DNA of 64,000 nucleotides from CAVVST01 sp963750995 (GTDB lineage Bacteria; Acidobacteriota; Vicinamibacteria; Vicinamibacterales; UBA2999): contig CAVVST010000001.1 of NCBI GenBank assembly GCA_963750995.1, forward strand, positions 372,001 through 436,000. The letters are read 5' to 3'. A model generated the notes under the pieces. That model did not search any database, was not told where the DNA came from, and saw only the letters and a list, made by a program, of their open reading frames with translations. Shown here piece after piece: positions 32,220-42,046 of the stretch. Both the position numbers and the translations under genes were made by a program. Position 1 is the first letter of the stretch; the number at the start of each line of letters is the position of its first letter.

Positions 32220-35200
32220 ATGAAGCGCTTGCTCCAGGCGTTGCTGTTCGGCGCGGCGTTCACCCTTCTGACCATCGCCCCCGCGTGGGCACAGGCGACC
32301 GCCGAAATGGCCGGTCGCGTCACGGATGAAAGCGGCGCCGTCCTGCCAGGCGTCACCGTCACGGTCACGCAGACGGACACCGGATTCACGCGCACGGCGG
32401 TCACCGACGGGGAAGGGGGCTATCTGCTGCCGAACCTGCCCACCGGTCCGTACCGGCTGGAGGTGGCCGCTCCAGGGATTCCGCACCTACGTGCAAACGG
32501 GGATCGTCCTCCAGGTCGGCGCCACGCCGACGATCAACGCTGCGCTGGCGGTCGGCAACCTCGAGGAGACGGTCTCGGTTGAGGCCGCGGCGCCGATTGT
32601 CGACGTTCGCAGCGCCGGCATCAGCGACGTAGTTGAAAACGAGCGCATCGTGGAATTGCCGCTGCAGGGGCGCCAGGTCACCGACCTGATCGTGCTCGCG
32701 GGCGCGGCCGTGCAGACCGGCACCGCGTCGAACCGGGCCATGACCGGCGGCGTCAACATCTCCGTGGCCGGGGGCCTGAACTTCGGCGTCGCCTACACGC
32801 TGGACGGCTCCATGCACAACGACGTCAACAACAACGCCAACCTGCCGATGCCGTTTCCCGACGCGCTGCAGGAATTCAGCGTCGCGACCGGCGGGTTGAG
32901 CGCGCAGAACGGCATGCACTCGGGCGCGTCGGTCAATGCCGTGACGAAGTCCGGGACGAACAACCTGCACGGCAATGCCTTCGAGTTCGTGCGCGACAAG
33001 GGATTCAATGCGAAGGATCCGTTTGCCGCGATCGATCCCGCGACCGGCGAGCGCAAGGACGATGGCCTGGTCCGCAACCAGTTCGGCGGCACGCTCGGCG
33101 GGCCGATCGTGCGGGACAGGCTGTTCTTCTTCGGCGGCTACCAGGGGACGTCGGTCAGCCAGACGCCGGCCGCCAACATCACCTACGTGCCGACGGCCGC
33201 GATGCTGGCAGGCGACTTCACCGACGTTCGCCTCAGCCGCCTGCCAGGGGCGGGACGTCGCGCTGCGGGCCGGCTTCGTCAACAATCGCATCAGCCCCTC
33301 GCTGTTCAGTCCTGCGGCGCTGAACATGGCGAGGCGCCTGCCGACGACGACCGATCCGTGCGGCAAGATTACCTACAGCATTCCCAACGACAGCCGGGAG
33401 GGAGACGGGCTGGGCCGGGTCGACTATCAGCACAGCACCAACAACTCGATCTTCGGCCGCTACCTGTTCAAGTTCGCGAAGAAAGATCCGCCGTTCAAGA
33501 CGTCGGAGAACCTGCTGACGACGACGGCCCAGGGGATCGACAACCTGTACCAGGGAGTGGCCGTCGGCGATACCCTCGTGTTCGGGTCCAACGCCGTGCA
33601 ATTCGTTCCGCGTGACCTACAACCGCACGCGAGTGACACGCAGCACCGAGAAATGGTTCTCGCCGTACGACATCGGCTCGAATGTCTACAGCTACAACCC
33701 CGGCGAGATGTCGTTTGAAGTGGCGGGCGCGTTCAGCCATCGGCGGGGTGAACAGCGGCATCTTCAATACCGACAGCTATCAGGTATCGGATGACGTAAC
33801 ACTGGTGCGGGGCAACCATCAGCTTGGCCTCGGCGTGAACGTGGCGTACCTGACGATGGACTTCCTGACCAACGCGCGGGTCGGGCGGCACGTGGATCGT
33901 GAACGGGCAGGCGGCCGGGCTCGGACTGGCCGATTTTCTCCTCGGACGCGTGTCGAGCCTTGAACACGGCGCCGGCAACGCCCTCCCGATGAGCATGTTG
34001 TACCAGGGGGTTTACGCCCAGGACACCTGGAGGGCCAGCTCGCGGGTGACGGTGAACGCCGGCGTCAGGTGGGAGCCCTTCTTTGGCCAGAGTGTGACGA
34101 ACGGCGCGATCTACAACTGGAGCCTCGACAACTTCCGCAACAACGTCAAGAGCACCCAGTTCCTGAGGGCGCCGGCGGGTCTCCTGTTTCCGGGTGACGG
34201 GGGTTTCCCGGACGGCAAGACGGGCCTGAAGAAGCAGTGGCTGAACTTCTCGCCGCGCGCCGGGCTTGCGTGGGACGTCCATGGCGACGGCCGGACGGCG
34301 CTGCGGACCTCATACGGAATCGGCTACGACTTCCCGACCGGAGAACGCCACAACATCAACGCCGGCGCGCCGCCCTGGGGCAATCGTTCGCTGCTGCAGG
34401 ACCCTCCCGGCGGTCTTGACGACCCGTACAGCTACGTCGGCGGCGATCCGCATCCCGTGACGACCAGCCCGAACACGGAATTCGTCACCTTCGGCGCGTT
34501 CGGCGCGACCGATCCGAACATCAACTCGCCGCGCACGCAGTCGTGGAACGTGACGCTCGAACAGCAGATCGGCAGCGAGTGGGGGGTGAGCGTCAGCTAC
34601 CTCGGAAGCTACTCGGATCGGCTGTGGACGCAGATTCAACAGAATCCCGCCGTGTTCCTCGGGACCGGACCGTGCGTGCTGGGAGGCGTGTCGTATCCCG
34701 TGTGCAGCACGCAGGCGAATCTGAACGCGAGGCGCAAGCTGACGCTCTCGGGGGAGAACCCCGCCTCGGCGGCCTTGATCGGCAACCTGGATCTGCACAC
34801 CAGCATCGGCGAGCAGACGTACAGCGGGTCTGAAGCTCTCGGGCCGCCGCCGCGCGGCGGGCGGAATCGCCCTCAACGGGAACTACACGTGGTCGCGTTG
34901 TTACGGCGACGATACGACCGGTGGGTTCCCGCAGCTGGCGCAGGGACCGACGAACCCGGACGATCCGCAAGCGGATCGCGGCCACTGCACCGGAGATCGC
35001 ACGCATGTCGCCAACGTGAGCCTCGGCTACGAAACGCCCGACGTCGGCAACGCCGTCGCCAGTGCCCTCCTCTCGCGGTGGCGGTTGTCGGGCATCATCT
35101 ACTGCGCGGTCCGGCAGCTGGCTGACCGTGACGACCGGCACCGACCGGGCCCTGAACGGTCAGCGTTTCCAGGAACAGCGCGTCAACCAGGTGAGTGACG

Positions 35201-35517
35201 ATGTCTATGGGGCGAAGACGCTGGCGAGCTACCTGAACCGCGCGGCATTCGTGCAGCCGGCGCTCGGCACGTTCGGCGACCACGAGCGGGCGAGCATCAA
35301 GGGCCCAGGTTTCTGGACGACGAATCTGGCGGTGTCGAAGCTCATTCCGTTCGCCACGGCGCAGAGCGTGGAGCTGCGGATCGAAGCGTTCAACCTGCTG
35401 AACCACTTCAACTGGGGCAACCCGGGCACCAACTTCAACGCCGCCACGTTCGGGCGCATCCAGTCAATCCAGGGCGAACCGCGCATTATGCAGTTCGGTG
35501 TGAAATACGCGTTCTAG
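32220..35517 (+). CDS. Oar-like TonB-dependent receptor (copy 4, seven frameshifts)
   Basis: ATG after GGAGG; signal peptide ends TIAPAWAQ; CarboxypepD_reg-like ATAEMAGRVTDESGAVLPGVTV; plug-like LPLQGRQVTDLIVLAG; barrel to QFGVKYAF. The frame advances one step at seven places, near 32467, 33223, 33598, 33737, 33886, 34828 and 35108. At each place removal of one base restores the sequence of the paralogs, for example VNSFRVTYN near 33598. Repaired length is 1096 residues, like copies 2 and 3. All seven errors have the same sign, which argues for sequencing insertions and not decay. A true pseudogene cannot be fully excluded. Confidence 0.85.
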
Positions 35518-35523
35518 AAACGC

Positions 35524-35559
35524 GTAGGGGGAAGGGGGCAGGGTCCCCTTGCCCCCTAC
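35524..35559. repeat. G-rich/C-rich hairpin after receptor copy 4
   Basis: Arms 35524-35538 and 35545-35559 pair imperfectly (GTAGGGGG... with ...CCCCCTAC). The same G-run style as 24251-24307, also just after a TonB receptor. Possible terminator, without a T run. Confidence 0.5.
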
Positions 35560-35568
35560 CGAGTTCTG

Positions 35569-35787
35569 ATGGACTTCGATCCCACCTTCCTCATGCTCTC
35601 CCTGATACCAAGCGGCATAGGGTTCGTCCTCTTCACGTACGGCCGTAAGAGCGACCGGTGGCCCCAGCTTGTGACCGGCATCGCGTTGATGGCCTATCCG
35701 TATTTCACCGCCACGGTGACGTCGATGCTCACGGTGGGGGTCCTGCTGGGGGCCGCGTTCTACGCCATGATCCAGCTTGGCTGGTAG
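35569..35787 (+). CDS. Small membrane protein
   Basis: 72 residues with no signal peptide but two or three hydrophobic segments: about residues 7-24 (FLMLSLIPSGIGFVLFTYG), then 35-70 (LVTGIALMAYPYF and SMLTVGVLLGAAFYAMI). A short charged loop GRKSDRWPQ separates them. Small inner-membrane proteins of this pattern occur widely without assigned function. It has no strong ribosome site and stands alone between the receptor and the CHRD gene. Coding potential is supported by the clean hydrophobic pattern. Confidence 0.65.
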   Translation: MDFDPTFLMLSLIPSGIGFVLFTYGRKSDRWPQLVTGIALMAYPYFTATVTSMLTVGVLLGAAFYAMIQLGW

Positions 35788-35811
35788 CCAGTCGGGTATA
35801 GGATCGGGCCC

Positions 35812-36240
35812 ATGATTTTTGCCTGGCTTCTCATCGCGCTGTCGGCGCTGCCCGCCGGCGCCCAGCAGACGCGCACGTTTACCGCGCGGCTGGCCGTCGT
35901 TCCGCTGACCGTCGCCATGCAGAGCGTGGTTGCCGGACGTGGAGCGGCGAAGGCCACCCTCACCGGCAACAAGCTGACCGTAGAAGGAACCTTCGAAGGG
36001 TTGCGGTCGCCGGCGACGATGGCGCGGATCCACCTTGCGCCGCGGGCGCTGCGAGGTCCCGCGGTTCTTGATCTCACGGTATCGAAGGGCACGAACGGGA
36101 CGATTAGCGGGTCGCTCGAATTGACGCCGCGCCAGGTCGAGGCGCTCGAAAAGGGCTCGCTCTACATTCAGCTTCACAGCGAGAAGGCTCCCGAGGGGAA
36201 TCTCTGGGGATGGCTGCTGCCGCAGGAGGCAACTCGATGA
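35812..36240 (+). CDS. CHRD domain exported protein
   Basis: 142 residues with a short signal peptide (ALSALPAGAQQ). The mature part fits the CHRD domain: FTARLAVVPLT, AKATLTGNKLTVEGTFEGLRSPATMARIHLAP, ISGSLELTPRQVEALEKGSLYIQLHSEKAPEGNLWGWL. The I-H-L-A and Y-I-Q-L-H-S-E-K...G-x-L-W-G-W-L motifs are characteristic. CHRD proteins are secreted beta proteins; in bacteria the role is unknown, and some lie near redox enzymes. Its stop overlaps the start of the PQQ dehydrogenase (ATGA), so the two are probably one operon. Confidence 0.83.
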   Translation: MIFAWLLIALSALPAGAQQTRTFTARLAVVPLTVAMQSVVAGRGAAKATLTGNKLTVEGTFEGLRSPATMARIHLAPRALRGPAVLDLTVSKGTNGTISGSLELTPRQVEALEKGSLYIQLHSEKAPEGNLWGWLLPQEATR

Positions 36241-38319
36241 CTCGCGTCATGACCGGTGTTCGATTCGGGATATGCGTGATGGCCGTCGTGGTCGGTGCGG
36301 TCGTCATCCGCGGCCAGCAACCGCCAGCAGCGGCCCCCGTCAACCTCGCGCAAGTAGCCGCGGGCCGGCAGATCTACCAGACGAACTGCGCGAGCTGTCA
36401 CCGCGCCGACCTGAGCGGCGCCGCCGAGGCGCCGGCGTTGGCCGGTCCGAATTTCACCCGCGTCTGGGGATCGCGAACCGCCGCGCAGCTTGCGGCGTAC
36501 ATCCAGGCCGCGATGCCGCCGACGGGCCGGCGCGCCACCGCTCAGGAAGCCGAACAACTCGCCGCATTCATCCTCCAGTCGAACGTGGCCTCGGGCGGGG
36601 CTGCACCGCAGGCTGCCGCGCCACCCGCCGACGGACCTCGAGTGGGCACGCAGTTTCCGCCCGGGCGTGGGTTAACGGTCGCCGGCGAAGTCCCGAATTA
36701 CGTGCCGGTGACCGACGCGATGCTGCGTAATCCGCCCGAGGGCGACTGGCTGATGATCCGCCGGAACTACCAGGCGTGGAGCCACAGCCCGCTGACGCAG
36801 ATCACACCCGACAACGTCGGGCGGCTGCGCATCGCGTGGGTGTGGGCGATGAACGAGGGCGGAGCCAGCGAACCGACCCCGATCGTCCACAACGGCATCA
36901 TCTATCTCATCAACACCGGCGAACATCGTCCAGGCGCTCGACGGTCGCACCGGCGAATTGATCTGGGAGCACAGCGTCGGCCCGGAGGCGATCATCGGCC
37001 AGGGCGCGATGCGGAGCATGGCGCTGTACCAGGACAAGCTGTTCGTCGCGACGACGGATGCGAGGCTGGTGGCGCTGGATGCGCGAAACGGCAAGCTGGT
37101 CTGGGACGTTGCCGTGGCCGATCGGGAAAAGGGTTTCACGCAACACCAGCGGCCCGATCGTCATCAACGGCAAAGTGGTGCAGGGACTGGCCCGATGCGA
37201 ACGCTTTGGCCCGGACCGCTGCTACATCAGCGCGTACGACGCGGAGACCGGGAAGCAGGTCTGGAAGTTCCACACCGTCGCCGAGATCGGGGAACGCAAC
37301 GGCGATACGTGGGGCAACGTCGAAAACCGCTTCCGCAAGGGCGGCGAGACATGGATTACGGGCAGCTACGACCCGGATCTCAACCTGACCTATTGGGGCG
37401 TGGCGCAGGCCAAGCCGTGGGTGGCGGCGAGCCGGAACATGCGGACATCCGATCGGGCGCTGTACACGAGCACGACGGTCGCCCTGCGCCCCGACACCGG
37501 CGACGCTCGAGTGGTTCTACCAGCATTCGCCGGGTGAGTCGCTCGACCTCGACGAGGTCTACGAGCGCGTGCTGGTCGACATCGGCCCGCGCAAATTCGT
37601 GTTCACGATCGGCAAGCCGGGGATCCTGTGGAAGCTCGATCGCGCGAGCGGCGAGTTCGTCTCGCTCAAGGAAACGGTGTTCCACAACGTGTTCGACCGC
37701 ATCGACCTCGAGTCAGGCGTACCGCGCTACCGGCCGGAGATCATCAACGCCAAGGTAGGCGAGTGGGTCGCCGCGTGTCCGAGCACGGAAGGCGGGCACA
37801 ACTGGCACGCCACCAGCTATCACCCGGGCGCAGGCCTGCTGCTCATTCCGCTCGCCCAGTCATGCATGGAGATCTCGGGCCGCAAGGTCGAGTTCACCGA
37901 AGGGTCGGGCGGCACCGCCGGCGATCGCAAATTCTTCGAGATGCCGGGCACGGACGGCAACGTCGGCAAGCTCGCCGCCTACGACGTGAACACGATGCGC
38001 GAAGTGTGGAACGTGCAGCAGCGCTCGCCGTTCCTGACGGCGGTGCTTTCGACCGGCGGCGGCCTCGCGTTTGCCGGCGACCTCGATCGCTATTTCCGGG
38101 CCTATGACGTGCGCACGGGCAAGACGCTGTGGCAGTCGCGCCTGGGGACATCGGTGCAGGGGTTCCCGGTGTCGTTCAGCGTCGACGGCAAGCAGTACAT
38201 CGCGGTGACGACCGGACTGGGCGGCGGCAGCCCGCGCAACGTGCCGCGCGACGATCGCGCCCGATGTCAGGTATCCGCAGACCGGGAATGCGCTCTACGT
38301 ATTCGCCCTCGATAATTAG
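36237..38319 (+). CDS. Cytochrome c-PQQ dehydrogenase fusion (four frameshifts)
   Basis: ATG at 36237 follows AGGAGG and overlaps the CHRD stop. The signal peptide ends GAVVIRGQQ. A cytochrome c domain follows with CASCH (residues about 53-57) and AAMPPTG as probable Met ligand. The PQQ beta-propeller comes next: DWLMIRRNYQAWSHSPLTQI, LRIAWVWAMNEGG, ALDGRTGELIWEH, NGDTWGN, then GGHNWHATSYHPGAGLL, LAAYDVNTMREVW and GKTLWQSRLGTSVQGFPVSFSVDGKQYIAVTTG. Four single extra bases (near 36921, 37141, 37502, 38250) break the frame; the repaired protein has about 692 residues. It is a periplasmic quinoprotein alcohol or sugar dehydrogenase; the substrate is not inferable. The last 32 bases overlap the next gene. 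Confidence 0.87.
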
Positions 38320-39244
38320 GTACGTGCTCCGGTTCCTGGTGCGCCGGCTGGCACTGACGGTCCCCGTGCTGATCGGGGTCGCGACGCTCGTCTTCGCGCT
38401 CATTCATCTCATCCCTGGCGACCCTGCCCAGGCGATCCTCGGCGAGACGGCGTCGGAGGCAGACGTCGCGGCGCTGCGCACACGGCTGGGACTCGATCGC
38501 CCGCTCATCGAGCAGTACGCCGGTTTTCTGAGTAGCGCCGCCCGTGGCGACCTGGGCACGTCGCTTCGCAGCAACGCTCCTGTCGCCCAGGAAATCACCG
38601 ATCGACTGCCGGCGACGCTGGAGCTCGCGGCCGCGGCGATGTTCGTGGCGATCGGCTTTTCCATCCCGCTCGGCATCATTGCCGCGGTGCGCCGCGGCAC
38701 GATCGTCGATCACGCGGCGACGACGGTGGCGCTGACCGGGATTTCGATACCGAATTTCTGGCTCGGGCCGCTGCTGGCGCTGGTGTTCGCCGTCGAGCTC
38801 GGATGGCTGCCGGTCTCGGGACGGGGGACGCTCGCGAACCTCGTGCTCCCCGCGATTTCGCTCGGCGCCGCCCTGGCCGCCATCCTGGCGCGGATGACGC
38901 GCGCATCGCTCCTCGAGGAGCTGCGCGAGCCCTACGTGCAGGCGGCGCGCGCCCGTGGTGCCTCGCAAGGCCGCGCCGTCCTCCGGCACGCCTTCCGGAA
39001 CAGCCTGATCCCGGTCGTGACGCTCATCGGCCTCCAGTTCGGGGCGGTGCTCACCGGCGCAGTCATCACCGAAACCATCTTCGCGTGGCCCGGCATCGGA
39101 CGCCTCCTCATCCAGTCGATCGGCTTCCGCGATTACCCGATCGTCCAGGGCTGCGTCTTCTTCATTGCCGTCACCTACGTCGGCATGAACCTGCTCACCG
39201 ATCTCGTTTACGGCGTCCTCGATCCCCGCATCCGCTATGACTGA
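38288..39244 (+). CDS. dppB: Dipeptide/oligopeptide ABC transporter permease, DppB type
   Basis: Six-helix permease of the OppB/DppB family, 318 residues from ATG 38288 or 306 from GTG 38324; neither has a strong ribosome site. Marks are LRFLVRRLALTVPVLIGVATLVFALIHLIPGDPAQAILGE, GDLGTSLRSNAPV, ISIPNFWLGPLLALVF and the cytoplasmic EAA loop EPYVQAARARGASQGRAVLRHAFRNSLIPVVT, then GAVITETIFAWPGIGRLL. It forms the membrane pore with the next gene. The matching ATPases are at 62.7-64 kb on the other strand, and no solute-binding protein is in the window. Confidence 0.93.
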   Translation: MRSTYSPSIIRYVLRFLVRRLALTVPVLIGVATLVFALIHLIPGDPAQAILGETASEADVAALRTRLGLDRPLIEQYAGFLSSAARGDLGTSLRSNAPVAQEITDRLPATLELAAAAMFVAIGFSIPLGIIAAVRRGTIVDHAATTVALTGISIPNFWLGPLLALVFAVELGWLPVSGRGTLANLVLPAISLGAALAAILARMTRASLLEELREPYVQAARARGASQGRAVLRHAFRNSLIPVVTLIGLQFGAVLTGAVITETIFAWPGIGRLLIQSIGFRDYPIVQGCVFFIAVTYVGMNLLTDLVYGVLDPRIRYD

Positions 39245-39247
39245 CCC

Positions 39248-40054
39248 ATGGCCAAGGCAGGCGCCGCCATCGTCCTGATCACGGTCCTGGCGGCCGTCGC
39301 CGGGCCGTGGCTGGTGCCGTTCGACCCGGCAACACAGGAGCTGGCGCTGCGTCTCCAGGGGCCGAGCGGCCAGCACTGGTTCGGTCTCGACGAGCTCGGG
39401 CGCGACATCTTCGCGCGCGTGCTGTCCGGCGCCCGCATTTCGCTGCTCGTTGGCCTCGTGGTCGTCGGCGTCTCGGCGTCGATCGGGACGTTGATGGGAT
39501 CGGTGGCCGGCTATTTCGGTGGCCGGATCGATGAAGCCATCAGCCGGTTGATCGACATCCTGCTGGCGTTTCCGGGGCTGTTGCTGGCGATTGCGATGGT
39601 CGCCGTGCTCGGTCCCAGCCTGACGAATGTGTTCCTCGCGCTGTCGTTGATCGGGTGGGTCGGGTATGCGCGGCTGGTTCGCGGCCAGGTGCTGCGCGCG
39701 CGCGAGCTCGAGTTCGTGCAGGCGGCGCGGGCGCTCGGCGCGACCACGTCCCGGATCCTGTCACGCCACATTATTCCGGCGACGCTGCCCGCGGTGACCG
39801 TCCAGGCGACACTCGGCATGGGCGGCGCGATTCTCGCCGAAGCGGCGCTGAGCTTCCTCGGTCTTGGGGTGCAGCCGCCGACCCCGAGCTGGGGGACGAT
39901 GCTCAACTACGGGCGGAGTCATCTGCTCGATGCGCCGCACCTTACCGTCTTTCCCGGGATCGCCATCGCCATCCTCGTGCTCGGCTTCAATTTTCTGGGC
40001 GACGGATTGCGGGATGCACTCGACCCTGTTGCACAGGATCGTTCACGCTTCTAA
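39248..40054 (+). CDS. dppC: Dipeptide/oligopeptide ABC transporter permease, DppC type
   Basis: 268 residues, ATG three bases after dppB. Features: FDPATQELALRLQGPSGQHWFGLDELGRDIFARVLSGARISLLVG (the OppC-type periplasmic N-terminal motif), YFGGRIDEAISRLIDILLAFPGLLLAI, EAA loop ELEFVQAARALGATTSRILSRHIIPATLPAV, and EAALSFLGLGVQPPTPSWGTMLNYGR. It pairs with DppB to import peptides. A strong stem-loop after it ends the transcript against the converging TPR gene. Confidence 0.93.
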   Translation: MAKAGAAIVLITVLAAVAGPWLVPFDPATQELALRLQGPSGQHWFGLDELGRDIFARVLSGARISLLVGLVVVGVSASIGTLMGSVAGYFGGRIDEAISRLIDILLAFPGLLLAIAMVAVLGPSLTNVFLALSLIGWVGYARLVRGQVLRARELEFVQAARALGATTSRILSRHIIPATLPAVTVQATLGMGGAILAEAALSFLGLGVQPPTPSWGTMLNYGRSHLLDAPHLTVFPGIAIAILVLGFNFLGDGLRDALDPVAQDRSRF

Positions 40055-40071
40055 CCTCTCGTTTCTGCGAT

Positions 40072-40113
40072 CGTGTTCATGTTCGGTTCTTCGTCCAGCC
40101 GAACGTGAACACG
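40072..40113. terminator. Bidirectional hairpin between convergent genes
   Basis: 15-bp arms (40072-40086 and 40099-40113) with one G-U wobble and a 12-base loop, between the dppC and TPR stops. No clear T run, but position between convergent genes supports a terminator role. Confidence 0.6.
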
Positions 40114-40155
40114 AACCGAGCAGGGCGCACGTGGAAGAGTGAACGACAGCCAGGC

Positions 40156-41346
40156 TCAGGTTCCCAGCCGCTGCTGAAGTTCGGCGAGACGCGCGGTCGC
40201 GGCGGGATCGACGTCGCGCTCGTCGGCCAACGCCACGTAACGGAGCAGCGCATCGCGGGCGACGGCGAGATGTCCCAGTCGCTGCGACGCATCCGCCAGG
40301 CGACGGTAGGTCTCGGGATCGACCGGCGGCCGGTCGGCCGCCTCGAGCAGGATCCGCTCGGCGCTGCGCGCGTCGCCGGATAGCAGCATGGCGCGGCCGT
40401 AGAGCGCCAGCGCCTCGCTCGACGCATTCGCCGACGCGGCGAGCGGGGCCAGCGCTTCGATGGCCTTGCTCAGCGCCACGCGGTCGCTCCGTGGCTCGGC
40501 AGCATCAAGCCACACCTTGCCGATCGCGGTATACACCGCCGGCTGGTCGGGATATCGCTCCGCGGCCCGCCCCAGGGTCAGAATTGCCGCGTCCGTGCGG
40601 CCCCACCGCGCGTAGGCCAGCCCGACGTTGATCAGCCGCTCGGATCGCGAGGGCTCGAGCGCCGCCAGCGCTTCGAGCTGGTCGAGCGCGTTCTGCCGGC
40701 GCCCGGCCCGCTCGAAGACATCGACCAGCTCCTCGCGCGCGGCCGCAAGGGCAGGATTGATATCGATGGCGCGCGCCAGCGCCCGCTGCGCCTCGTCGTC
40801 TTTCCCGAGCTCGCGCAGGCACATGCCGAGCAGGTAGTGCGCCTCCGCCAGCCGATCGTTCATTGCCACCGCGCTGCGCAGCGGCGCGACCGCGTCCGAG
40901 GCCTGGCCGTTGCGGTAATAGGCGAGGGCCAGCTTGTAGAGCACGCGGGGCGACCGGTCATCGAGCGCGATGAACGCCCGGTAGTGTTCGGCGGCGCGCT
41001 GGTAGCGGCCCATGGCGGCGTTGACGTCGCCCAGGAGCTCCACCGGCCTCGGGGCCGACGGGTCGAGCGTGGCGGCATCGCGCAGGTCGCGCAGGGCAGC
41101 CGTCAGTTCGCCCCGGCGGCGGTAGGTGTCGCCCCGCTTCAAGTGGGCGAGCATGGAATCGCCCTTGAGCGCCAGCGCCCCGCTGAAGGCCTCGATCGCC
41201 CCGAAGGTCTGTTCGGCCGCCAGCGCGGCGTCCCCGGCGGCAATCAGCCGCTGGAACTCCCGTTCCTGGCGTACGGCGTACCAAGCGACGACGACGCCGA
41301 CCGTCAGGGCCGCCAGCGCCACCGAAATGACCACCAGTCGTTTCAT
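40156..41346 (-). CDS. Membrane-anchored tetratricopeptide repeat protein
   Basis: 396 residues, with an N-terminal transmembrane or uncleaved signal segment at about 4-24 (VVISVALAALTVGVVVAWYAV). The rest is a run of about nine TPR units (A-x-x-x-Y-R-A-F-I-A-L-D-D, A-L-A-Y-Y-R-N-G-Q, L-A-R-A-I-D-I-N-P-A-L and similar), covering residues 35-390. TPR solenoids bind peptides or partner proteins; no catalytic part is visible. It is transcribed divergently from the ECF sigma operon, whose GGAACTT promoter lies between the two genes; a link to that regulator is possible but unproven. Confidence 0.9.
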   Translation of the reverse strand: MKRLVVISVALAALTVGVVVAWYAVRQEREFQRLIAAGDAALAAEQTFGAIEAFSGALALKGDSMLAHLKRGDTYRRRGELTAALRDLRDAATLDPSAPRPVELLGDVNAAMGRYQRAAEHYRAFIALDDRSPRVLYKLALAYYRNGQASDAVAPLRSAVAMNDRLAEAHYLLGMCLRELGKDDEAQRALARAIDINPALAAAREELVDVFERAGRRQNALDQLEALAALEPSRSERLINVGLAYARWGRTDAAILTLGRAAERYPDQPAVYTAIGKVWLDAAEPRSDRVALSKAIEALAPLAASANASSEALALYGRAMLLSGDARSAERILLEAADRPPVDPETYRRLADASQRLGHLAVARDALLRYVALADERDVDPAATARLAELQQRLGT

Positions 41347-41367
41347 GGGTGAGAAGTATGGTAACAG

Positions 41368-41396
41368 GGAACTTTTGGCCCCCCGCGGGGGTCTAA
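41368..41396 (+). promoter_or_regulatory. RpoE-type ECF promoter, probable autoregulation
   Basis: GGAACTT at 41368-41374 matches the -35 of RpoE-like ECF sigma factors, and GTCTAA at 41391-41396 fits the TCxAA-type -10, with 16 bases between. It lies directly upstream of the sigma gene. Transcription would start near 41403. Confidence 0.7.
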
Positions 41397-41443
41397 GCCT
41401 TTACAGGGTAGACTTCATGGAGACCAGATCCCCAGGAGATCTC

Positions 41444-42046
41444 GTGAAGAATGCCGGCGCCCTCAGCTGGTCGGATGTAGACAGCGGCGAAGCCGCCCTC
41501 GTGGCGCGGTGCAACGCCGGCGATGAGGTGGCGTGCGCGGAGCTGGTCTCCACGCACCAGCGAATGGTCTACGCTCTCGCGCTCAACCTGCTTGGCGATC
41601 GCGACGAGGCGCTCGACCTCTCGCAGGAGGTCTTCCTGCGCGTCTTCCGCACGCTTTCGGCCTTCCGCGGCCAGTCGGCGCTGCGCACCTGGATCTACCG
41701 GATTGCCATCAACCAGGCGAAGAACCGTATCCGGTGGTGGCACCGCCGCCGCCGCGGCGACCAGGTGTCGCTCGACGATCACCTGGGCAAGTTCGGGGAC
41801 CTGGAATCGAAGCAGGACATCCTGCCGGACCGGCTGCTTGCCAGCAAGGAAACGGCGGCGAAAATCTGGCAGGCGCTGGCGCGCCTGCCGTTCGATCAAC
41901 GCACGGCGCTGATCCTGCGCGAGGTCGACGGCCTGCGCTACGAGGAAATCGCGTTCACGCTCGACGTGGCGGTCGGCACGGTGAAGTCGCGGTTGACCCG
42001 CGCCCGCCAGGCGCTCAGGGCCGACCTGCTGGGGATCCGACCATGA
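41444..42046 (+). CDS. RNA polymerase ECF sigma factor, RpoE-like
   Basis: 200 residues from GTG 41444, preferred because AGGAG lies five bases upstream; ATG 41417 is in frame but would leave almost no leader after the predicted transcription start. Region 2: HQRMVYALALNLLGDRDEALDLSQEVFLRVFRTLSAFRGQSALRTWIYRIAINQAKNRIRWW. Region 4: LPFDQRTALILREVDGLRYEEIAFTLDVAVGTVKSRLTRARQALR. No region 3, as usual for ECF factors. It overlaps the anti-sigma gene by four bases (ATGA). The upstream GGAACTT promoter suggests that it transcribes its own operon in response to an envelope signal. Confidence 0.93.
   Translation: MKNAGALSWSDVDSGEAALVARCNAGDEVACAELVSTHQRMVYALALNLLGDRDEALDLSQEVFLRVFRTLSAFRGQSALRTWIYRIAINQAKNRIRWWHRRRRGDQVSLDDHLGKFGDLESKQDILPDRLLASKETAAKIWQALARLPFDQRTALILREVDGLRYEEIAFTLDVAVGTVKSRLTRARQALRADLLGIRP

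Noticed and set aside
32220..35517. Programmed frameshifting or a decayed receptor.
   Set aside because: No slippery heptamers are seen at the seven sites, all shifts have the same sign, and the same kind of break occurs in trpA and aroF. Sequencing error is simpler.
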